64,000 nucleotides of DNA from Avimonas intestinalis (GTDB lineage Bacteria > Bacillota > Clostridia > Oscillospirales > Acutalibacteraceae). Where the stretch lies: positions 1 through 64,000 of the forward strand of contig CAJFID010000001.1 of NCBI GenBank assembly GCA_904380375.1. The letters are read 5' to 3'. Every line of letters begins with the position of its first letter. Positions within the stretch are counted from its first letter, which is position 1. Of the stretch, positions 1-5,706 are shown piece by piece. The notes below the pieces were generated by a model that made no database searches, had not been told where the DNA came from, and saw only the letters and a list, made by a program, of their open reading frames with translations. The position numbers and the translations under genes were made by a program.

Positions 1-290
1 AAAACTGTATCTTTGTTGTTTTGTAATTTAAAAATGTTCGTGTCCACATAAATTTTGAAAGCGTTCGAAAAGTCAATGGTTACGGGGCCGGAATATTCGT
101 AATTATTCTCATAAATGGCACTTTCTATGACGCCCTGTACCCGATCTTCCAGAAGAATAATTTCGTCGTAATCGCTGCTGGAAATCAGATTGGAATTTGC
201 TATTTGTGGTTCTTCTGCAGCGGACGTAAAAACCGGCAGACCCCAAAACACGACTAGAGCCAACAGGAGGCCGAGATACTTTTTCATCAT
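1..290 (-). CDS. Secreted protein of unknown function, 3' part beyond the window
   Basis: An open frame without stop runs on the minus strand from ATG at 290 to the left edge (96 codons). It starts MMKKYLGLLLALVVFWG and continues to ...VFTSAAEEPQ, a typical signal peptide with a likely cut after TSA (about residue 24). The visible mature part is acidic and polar (LEDRVQGVIESAIYEN), with no motif I recognise. The sequence before the ATG is a run of seven G, a poor ribosome site. It lies downstream of, and in the same direction as, the ABC exporter operon, separated by about 380 bases. Function unknown; only the N-terminal third or less may be visible. Confidence 0.65.
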   Translation of the reverse strand, partial: MMKKYLGLLLALVVFWGLPVFTSAAEEPQIANSNLISSSDYDEIILLEDRVQGVIESAIYENNYEYSGPVTIDFSNAFKIYVDTNIFKLQNNKDTV

Positions 291-669
291 AATCCCCCCC
301 TAATAATAAAAGATATAGGTAAGTTTACCGGTTCCGCTTTCAAAGGCCGTTCCCTTTACCATGGCAGGATAGGAATACTGTGATGTAGTAACTTTTTCAA
401 TTTTCTCAACCCCTCATTGTTTACTCAAGCGATATGCCGGCTAGCATTTAGTAAGAGTGCAGGGGATTCACCAATTTTCTTTTTAATTTTTTCTATAATC
501 CCATAATTAAGTTTAACATAATTATAGATAAATAATAATTATGTTTGTGTAATAATTTTTTTGTATTTTATGTATATTCTAACGAGGGTTCCGCTGGTTT
601 TTTTAATTGAGAGGGCTTTTTAAGGAGAAGAAAGACAAACCCTCCCTATTCTAAAGAATGGCTGTTCAT
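291..669. other. AT-rich intergenic region with a short gene remnant
   Basis: No complete gene is visible. On the minus strand a frame of 38 codons ends at the TAG at 300-302; its last 20 codons from an ATG at 362 read MVKGTAFESGTGKLTYIFYY. It is preceded by an in-frame stop and no ribosome site, so it looks like the tail of a lost secreted-protein gene. From 480 to 600 the sequence is almost pure A/T and could hold the promoter of the truncated gene at the left edge, but I see no well-spaced -35/-10 pair. Confidence 0.4.
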
Positions 670-1350
670 TCAGGCATTGGATTGATCCGAAAGGATGGCC
701 CCGTCTTTAATTGTGATTATCCGCTTACAGCAGTTGGCAACCGAGCTGTCGTGAGTGACCACCATAATGGTTATGCCCCTATCATTCATTTCCTGCAAAA
801 GTTCCATAATCTTTGCGGATGTTTCACTGTCCAACGCTCCCGTGGGTTCGTCGGCTAAAATCAGCTCCGGATTGCCGACGATTGCACGAGCAATCGCCAC
901 CCGCTGGCGCTGTCCTCCGGACAATTGATTGGCTCGTTTGTGGGCCTGGGAGGATAACTCGACTTTTTTCAATGCCTCAAGGGCCATTTCCTTCATCTTT
1001 TTATAGGGCGTTTTCCCGAAATATAAGGGCAGCATTACGTTGAAAAGAACGCTTTTGTTGTTAATCAAAGAAAAATCTTGCAGCACAAAGCCAATGTGCT
1101 GATTCCTTATGGCGGCCGCTTGTTTATCGTTCAGCTTACCAACATTTTGCCCTAAGAAAGTATATTCGCCACTTTGAAAGGTATCCAAACAGCCGATGAT
1201 GTTTAAAAGCGTGGATTTCCCAGAACCGGATTGTCCGCATATCGCAAGAAATTCCCCTTGGTCCACTTGGAGATTGATTCCTTTTAGCGCCTGGAATCGC
1301 TGTCCATTGCCAACCGGATAAAATTTGTCCAAATCATGTATGGTAATCAT
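670..1350 (-). CDS. ABC transporter ATPase, MacB/LolD type
   Basis: A 226-residue ATP-binding subunit that powers the two FtsX-like permeases encoded just upstream. Walker A is GQSGSGKST (39-47), the Q-loop is at Q91, the signature LSGGQ at 143-147, Walker B LILADE at 163-168 followed by the D-loop, and the H-loop is in VVTHD near the C-terminus. The spacing and the insert FGKTPYKKMKEMALEAL fit the MacB/LolD/SalX branch, which serves efflux of antimicrobial peptides, lipoprotein release or signalling rather than sugar import. Its start overlaps the end of the permease gene by four bases (ATGA), so translation is coupled. No two-component system or peptide gene is visible beside it, so the substrate is unknown. 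It is the only ABC ATPase in the window. Confidence 0.93.
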   Translation of the reverse strand: MITIHDLDKFYPVGNGQRFQALKGINLQVDQGEFLAICGQSGSGKSTLLNIIGCLDTFQSGEYTFLGQNVGKLNDKQAAAIRNQHIGFVLQDFSLINNKSVLFNVMLPLYFGKTPYKKMKEMALEALKKVELSSQAHKRANQLSGGQRQRVAIARAIVGNPELILADEPTGALDSETSAKIMELLQEMNDRGITIMVVTHDSSVANCCKRIITIKDGAILSDQSNA

Positions 1351-2552
1351 TGATCAAGCCTCCTCAACAATTCTAAAGGAGATGTGCGACGCTGCAGCAA
1401 AAGAGACGTGGCGAATACAATCAAAAGAGTAATCAGCAGATAGCCTAAAATGAAGAGCAGATTCCACCCGTCTACATAAAACCGGTTAAGGACAAGAATT
1501 TCGTTATCCCCCAAGATAGGATAAATCACGATAAAAACAGCGTTAATAACGGCGGCAATCGCCCCAAGGATCCCAATACAGAAGAAGATGGTACGCATTC
1601 CCCGCGCCCGGCTGCAGCCACATAAATACCAAATCGCATTTTCCGACGCTTTTCGATAAATGATAATCACGCTGATGCTGAATAAGGATACCATTGTCAG
1701 AAACAACAGAAAAACGGGAAGCGGGAGAAAAGTACGCAGATTTTGCTGTATCTGCTTATTGGTAGAATCCATAAGTTCCTGATAGGAAAGGATATAATGT
1801 TCCTGCTTAGACTCATTCAGGTAAGCATCGATTTCCTCCTGGCTGGCGTCCTGTGAAAAAACCACAAAGTAGTTTGGATCGGGATTGAAGGGGGCGTCGC
1901 TAACCGAATGCAAAAGTTCACGCGTCTCCGGCGTGTCTTTCACTAAAAAGGTGGGAAATTCAGAAATAAAATCAGCGGCGGTAATGTCCCCCGCGCTGCC
2001 GAAATCCAATGTGAAATAAGGATACCGGATACGGCCGACGAGAACGGCGGTTATTGTGGCGGTGTCGGAGCACGGAATTTCAAATGGTTTTCCAAGGGGA
2101 ACGTCGGAAAAAGATCCAGACGCGTCGATCATTTCCAAAGCCCCCTCCGACGATACGCCAGTGGAACCGAACAGCGTCCCACGGTAAATGTCTGGAGGAA
2201 ACGCTTCGCAAAGGTCTTCACTCATCATGGAACAGCCCCAGCCTACGCCGTCTATTATAAATGGATTTGTGCTGAATTTATACAACACGGTTTCCACGCC
2301 GGGGGCTTTCTTGGCGTCCTGAATCTCCTGGATCAATTCCTCATTTGTCGGTTTGTTGCTTCCAAAATGAGTGACATAATACGAATTTTCCAATCCCGCC
2401 TTTTGAAAAGTGTCGCGGGAGTAAGTGTAATAGCGATAGTCCCCGAAAGTGATCGTGGCAACAAAGAGGGCCACCGTCATGATGAAGGTAAGGAGCAGGC
2501 AGGGGATTTTGATCCCGCTATATACGGAACGGATACAGTCCCATCGTTTCAC
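1347..2552 (-). CDS. FtsX-like ABC transporter permease
   Basis: A 401-residue membrane subunit: one N-terminal membrane segment (about 18-40), a large extracytoplasmic domain of some 230 residues, then three membrane segments near 276-298, 322-345 and 366-387. This 1+3 topology is that of MacB/FtsX permeases. The start is GTG at 2552 with an AGGAGGG ribosome site about eight bases away that overlaps the stop of the upstream permease gene. The stop overlaps the ATPase start. The C-terminal sequence (TSPLELLRRLDQ) fits the coupling end of such permeases. With the neighbouring permease it should form a heterodimer driven by the downstream ATPase. Sequence of the outer domain is not recognisable to me, so the substrate cannot be named. 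Confidence 0.85.
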   Translation of the reverse strand: MKRWDCIRSVYSGIKIPCLLLTFIMTVALFVATITFGDYRYYTYSRDTFQKAGLENSYYVTHFGSNKPTNEELIQEIQDAKKAPGVETVLYKFSTNPFIIDGVGWGCSMMSEDLCEAFPPDIYRGTLFGSTGVSSEGALEMIDASGSFSDVPLGKPFEIPCSDTATITAVLVGRIRYPYFTLDFGSAGDITAADFISEFPTFLVKDTPETRELLHSVSDAPFNPDPNYFVVFSQDASQEEIDAYLNESKQEHYILSYQELMDSTNKQIQQNLRTFLPLPVFLLFLTMVSLFSISVIIIYRKASENAIWYLCGCSRARGMRTIFFCIGILGAIAAVINAVFIVIYPILGDNEILVLNRFYVDGWNLLFILGYLLITLLIVFATSLLLQRRTSPLELLRRLDQ

Positions 2553-2566
2553 GCGTTAACCCTCCT

Positions 2567-3685
2567 CTATGTGTATGAATAGTAGCCTTTCATTGCCAAC
2601 AGGGAATGCCGTCGGAAGCCGAGCAAAAAAGGCAGAAGCGTTAGAAGGGAAATGCCGACGCCGAGCACAAAAAGCAGCCCGTAATCCGCAGCAGTATAAT
2701 AAATGTTTTCCGAAACGCTTACCTTGTCAAAGAAAGCTTCTTTCAGGCCGAGATGTAGCAAAAGCCCGGCCGAAACGGTAACGACGGAGAAGCAGATATT
2801 ATCAATCAGCAAGAGGGCGGTCATTTTATTTTTGGAGGCCCCCACAAAACCATAAATAACATTTTCCCGGATGCTGGTCTCCATCATGTATTTCATCAGG
2901 AACATATAGCTGAACATCGAAAGCCCATAAACCAGACAGATCATCGCCAGTTCTATTGGAAAATACTGCTGCCACATTTCTACATTAACAAAAGAGGAAG
3001 CCACTTCTTGCCGGGGGAAAAGGGCGTGCAAATTCTGCTGCCTGCCGGTGTCCTCGGCGGTGTTCTGCGCTTTTTGCTTCGCATATAAATCAATACAATA
3101 GATCGCATGGTTCAGTTTTTTGAAGGCTTCCGGCGGGATATAGATCTCCTCCCCCGCATGGCGGCCGATGATACGGAACGTCTCGCCGCCCAAGGTCCAG
3201 GTATCGTTCTCTTTATCCAGCCCATCCGGCTGCCGGGCGAAAACATGGGGAATGATAATTACCTTCTCCCCTTTTTCCAGCTCTTCTTCGGTAAATTTGC
3301 AGCGGCCGCTTACCGGGAGAAGAGCAGGCTGTCCGGTGAAGCAAGCGGCCAAATCGTATACAAAATTATCCGTTACCGTGCAAATGACGAGCCCATCCTC
3401 CAGCGGAAAGTCCAAGCCGGACAGCCGGCTGACAATATCGTCGTAAGAAAATTCCGCTTCTGCAGCGTTCCCCTCGCCGCTGCCGTTATCAAAATAAACA
3501 GAATAACGGCGGTAAATACGGGATTCGTCGTTCCGCAAACGAATAGAGCTGATATAGTTGCCGTAAAGATAGGCAAAGCTTGTCGTACAGATAATGCTGC
3601 TGACGAGGAAGAGGATAAAGATAAAACGGTTATTCTTATAATATTGGCTGATGCGGGACCATTCCAGAGAGAAGAATTTACGCAT
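2567..3685 (-). CDS. FtsX-like ABC transporter permease (second subunit)
   Basis: First gene of the exporter operon. I place the start at the ATG at 3685 (MRKFFSLEWSRISQYYKNN) because AAGGTGG lies eight bases before it; a further ATG at 3703 lies upstream of that ribosome site and is less likely. The product is 372 residues with a basic N-terminus, a first membrane segment around 15-37, an outer domain of about 190 residues, and three C-terminal membrane segments, the FtsX/MacB arrangement. It is only distantly similar to its partner, so the pair is probably a heterodimer. Spacing to the partner gene is 14 bases. An inverted repeat lies 32-61 bases upstream and could act on the leader. Confidence 0.82.
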   Translation of the reverse strand: MRKFFSLEWSRISQYYKNNRFIFILFLVSSIICTTSFAYLYGNYISSIRLRNDESRIYRRYSVYFDNGSGEGNAAEAEFSYDDIVSRLSGLDFPLEDGLVICTVTDNFVYDLAACFTGQPALLPVSGRCKFTEEELEKGEKVIIIPHVFARQPDGLDKENDTWTLGGETFRIIGRHAGEEIYIPPEAFKKLNHAIYCIDLYAKQKAQNTAEDTGRQQNLHALFPRQEVASSFVNVEMWQQYFPIELAMICLVYGLSMFSYMFLMKYMMETSIRENVIYGFVGASKNKMTALLLIDNICFSVVTVSAGLLLHLGLKEAFFDKVSVSENIYYTAADYGLLFVLGVGISLLTLLPFLLGFRRHSLLAMKGYYSYT

Positions 3686-3716
3686 AGAAACAGCCACCTT
3701 CATTCAAATAGTAAGT

Positions 3717-3746
3717 GCGAAGGGCAAACGCTAGTTTGCACTTCGT
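3717..3746. promoter_or_regulatory. Inverted repeat in the leader of the ABC exporter operon
   Basis: GCAAAC (3724-3729) and GTTTGC (3734-3739) flank the loop GCTA, and the stem continues after one mismatch with GCGAAG against CTTCGT, giving about 13 paired positions. It lies just upstream of the first exporter gene on the minus strand and has no T-run behind it, so it is not a simple terminator. It could be an operator or an RNA leader hairpin near the ribosome site. Confidence 0.45.
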
Positions 3747-3756
3747 GCTATTGTTA

Positions 3757-4026
3757 TTACTTAGCATCAGACGTGGCGGGTTCAATCCGCTTGCTTTCCC
3801 TTTGCATAACAACGGGGTATAGTGATCCGGCCACCCGAATAAGTACTGCTGTTTTTTCGTTTCCTACGCTCTGCCCTTGTCCGCGTAAATATACCGTTTC
3901 TATGACTGTACTCGACTATGGAACACAAAATCCGTTTACACTTCCTGAATAAATGCCCCCCAATTTTTTCTTTGAAAGAATAACGAACACGAAAGGCCGC
4001 TGAAACCAGCCGCGAAAGGGAAACAT
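3757..4026 (-). pseudogene. Remnant of an unidentified gene with an in-frame amber stop
   Basis: On the minus strand an ATG at 4026 opens 36 codons (ending ...SGSVNGFCVP) that stop at TAG (3916-3918). The same frame continues for another 52 codons with protein-like sequence (VYLRGQGQSVGNEKTAVL, then LYPVVMQRESKRIEPA) to TAA at 3757. The downstream half has no start codon of its own at a sensible place. Read together this looks like the C-terminal part of a decayed gene with one nonsense mutation. I do not recognise the family. The alternative is chance open sequence in a leader region. Confidence 0.3.
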
Positions 4027-4128
4027 GGTCTCGTATTACCGCAAGGGAGTTGCCTCCTATTTATCAGCGATTTTACTATATCACGAGGCATACGAATTTC
4101 AACATTAATACAATATATTTAATAAATA

Positions 4129-4425
4129 TTACCGCATTATAAATATATTAATTATGCAATAATTAATATATTTATAATAATTTGAATTTTCGCCAGTTTG
4201 CTGGCACAGCAGTACCGGCTCGGGACGCGTAGGCTTGTAATACCTCAAATCAGACATGCTTCGGATGCCTTTCCTTAAACGGAAATCCGTAATATCATGG
4301 CTTTTAAAGTATTTCTCAAACCGTTTGTGTTGAGAGCCAAAGTGCAGGGATGTAAGACCGACGGCCAACTGTACGCCCACCATATCACCGGCTGGGGATA
4401 TACCGGCTGTTTCCAGCTCCAGCAC
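4129..4425 (-). CDS. Doubtful 98-codon frame, possible gene fragment
   Basis: An open frame on the minus strand begins just after an in-frame TGA and has only a GTG as possible start. Its first two thirds look protein-like (LELETAGISPAGDMVGVQL, then RFEKYFKSHDITDFRLRKG), while the last 15 codons run through the A/T palindrome and read NYYKYINYCIINIFIMR, which is typical of random AT-rich DNA. I recognise no family. Most likely an internal piece of a lost gene that reads out into unrelated sequence. A plus-strand frame across the same bases (4297-4623) is even less convincing. Confidence 0.2.
   Translation of the reverse strand: MLELETAGISPAGDMVGVQLAVGLTSLHFGSQHKRFEKYFKSHDITDFRLRKGIRSMSDLRYYKPTRPEPVLLCQQTGENSNYYKYINYCIINIFIMR
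4136..4178. repeat. Perfect 43-bp A/T palindrome (20-bp arms)
   Basis: Left arm 4136-4155 and right arm 4159-4178 are exact reverse complements around the three-base centre GCA. The arms contain only A and T. It sits between two divergent transcription units and is not followed by a clear T-run on one side only, so it could be a bidirectional terminator, a cruciform-forming element or a protein-binding site. Confidence 0.75.
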
Positions 4426-4602
4426 GATGGCAAACGGTCAGAAGCCACTCTCTTATGTATTGGCGCGTATTCTATATGCTTTCAAACTCGAAATTACAAC
4501 GATACTCCCGAAATGCTTAAAGGTATCAGTGCAAAAACAAGGCAATCAGAATTATATATGTATAAATATTTATATGATAGCAAAAAAAATTGCATAATAT
4601 GC

Positions 4603-4631
4603 TTGACATTTACAAAAGCATAGTGTAATAT
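4603..4631 (+). promoter_or_regulatory. Sigma-A promoter of the lacI-GH31-transport operon
   Basis: TTGACA (4603-4608) and TAATAT (4626-4631) are separated by exactly 17 bases, a near-consensus housekeeping promoter. The first downstream gene is the LacI regulator at 4664, leaving a leader of roughly 25-30 bases. It is the only strong promoter I see for the 24-kb plus-strand operon. Confidence 0.85.
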
Positions 4632-4633
4632 TA

Positions 4634-4649
4634 ACTTACACGAATAAGT
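4634..4649. promoter_or_regulatory. Operator-like inverted repeat at the transcription start
   Basis: ACTTA (4634-4638) and TAAGT (4645-4649) form a perfect 5-bp inverted repeat with a 6-base spacer, placed three bases after the -10 element where a bound repressor would block initiation. It is a candidate autoregulatory site for the LacI protein encoded 15 bases downstream. The arms are short, so chance cannot be excluded. Confidence 0.45.
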
Positions 4650-4663
4650 ATGGGGGCGTCGAA

Positions 4664-5692
4664 ATGTCCAAGCGTGTTACCATACGGGATGTGGCGCGGC
4701 AAGCGGGCGTTTCCACGGCGACCGTTTCCTATGTATTAAATAATAAAGCATCTGAAAACATTACCCCGGAAACTATTGCCCGGGTAAATGCAGCGATTGA
4801 AAAACTAGGCTATGTGCCAAACCTGTCGGCGCGTGCACTCCGTTACCGGAAGTCAAATTTGATAGGCGTGGTCATCCCCCAAACCGAGCCGGGGGAAGAA
4901 TTTATGTTTAGCAACCCATTTTACGGCGATTTTCTGAGCGCGGTGGAATATACGGCGCGTACGAGAGGATACCGGTTGCTAATATCTGGAACGAGCGCAG
5001 GTCAGAGTTACGTGGAAATCGCCCAGAATCACGGGCTGGACGCCATTATCATTTTGGGGATTTACCCGACTGACGATATCGATGCCTATAAAGAAGCGAA
5101 AATACCGCTGGTTTTGGTCGATTGTTACCGCAATAACCATTCCTTTCACACTGTGGGGACAAATGATCGGCATGGCGGCTATCTTGCCACTCGTTATCTC
5201 ATTCAGCACGGTCACCGGCGAATCGCTTTTGTTTCCGGCGCGGTGGGAGAAACCGGGGTGAACCAGAAACGGTTGCTCGGCTATCGTGACGCATTGGACG
5301 AGGCGGGAATACCATACGATCAGGATATCATTTTCTCTGGCAATGTTGGCTATGAGCATGGTGTGAAAGCTGCCTGGGATATTGCGCGGAACCATACGGA
5401 TGTAACAGCGGTTTTCGTTACGGCGGATATCATGGCTGCCGGTGTCATCAAAGGCTTGGTTGACGCCGGGCTGTCCGTGCCGGGCGACGTTTCCGTTGTG
5501 GGGTTTGATGATATTTTCATTGCCAATATCTCATCCCCTTCTCTGACAACAATTCGGCAGAATATTAAAGAAAAAGGAAAGGCGGCGGTAGAGCTAGCGT
5601 TGGATACGATAGAAAATCCCTCCATCCCTAAGCGCGATGTAATCATTCCGCTGGAAATAGTTGAACGGGATTCTGTGAGAGACATCAAATAA
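4664..5692 (+). CDS. LacI-family transcriptional regulator
   Basis: A 342-residue LacI/GalR repressor of normal length. The N-terminal helix-turn-helix (VTIRDVARQAGVSTATVSYV, about 4-23) is the canonical DNA-binding head, followed by the hinge helix (LSARALRYRKSNLIGV) and a periplasmic-binding-like sugar domain with the usual features (GTNDRHGGYLATRYLI; DVSVVGFDDIFIANISSPSLTTI near the C-terminus). It is the first gene of the operon, directly behind a consensus promoter and an operator-like repeat, and 14 bases before the cytosolic GH31 gene. It probably senses an oligosaccharide made by the ctsY/ctsZ pathway and controls its own operon; whether it also acts at the separate ctsY promoter is unknown, because the repeat there is different in sequence. 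Confidence 0.92.
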   Translation: MSKRVTIRDVARQAGVSTATVSYVLNNKASENITPETIARVNAAIEKLGYVPNLSARALRYRKSNLIGVVIPQTEPGEEFMFSNPFYGDFLSAVEYTARTRGYRLLISGTSAGQSYVEIAQNHGLDAIIILGIYPTDDIDAYKEAKIPLVLVDCYRNNHSFHTVGTNDRHGGYLATRYLIQHGHRRIAFVSGAVGETGVNQKRLLGYRDALDEAGIPYDQDIIFSGNVGYEHGVKAAWDIARNHTDVTAVFVTADIMAAGVIKGLVDAGLSVPGDVSVVGFDDIFIANISSPSLTTIRQNIKEKGKAAVELALDTIENPSIPKRDVIIPLEIVERDSVRDIK

Positions 5693-5706
5693 GCTGGGAG
5701 GCGGCC

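Larger units (their letters stand above)
3704..4663. other. Divergent intergenic region between the ABC exporter and the cts operon
   Basis: About 960 bases with no intact recognisable gene. It holds the leader inverted repeat (3717-3746), a remnant frame with an amber stop (3757-4026), an A/T-only stretch from about 4090 to 4190 with a perfect palindrome (4136-4178), a doubtful 98-codon frame (4129-4425, minus) and, at the right end, the promoter and operator-like repeat of the LacI gene. The mixture of remnants and AT-rich DNA suggests an insertion or deletion scar at the left border of the glycan locus. Confidence 0.5.

Noticed and set aside
3774..3791. GGTTCAATCC resembling a tRNA T-loop
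   Set aside because: No matching acceptor, D or anticodon arms can be drawn upstream, so it is not a tRNA.
3107..3952. A 281-codon plus-strand frame over the FtsX-like permease gene
   Set aside because: Antisense to a permease with clear membrane topology; the sequence is not protein-like.
4090..4190. A/T-only stretch considered as an origin or attachment site
   Set aside because: No DnaA boxes, repeats of integrase type or integrase gene are visible nearby.
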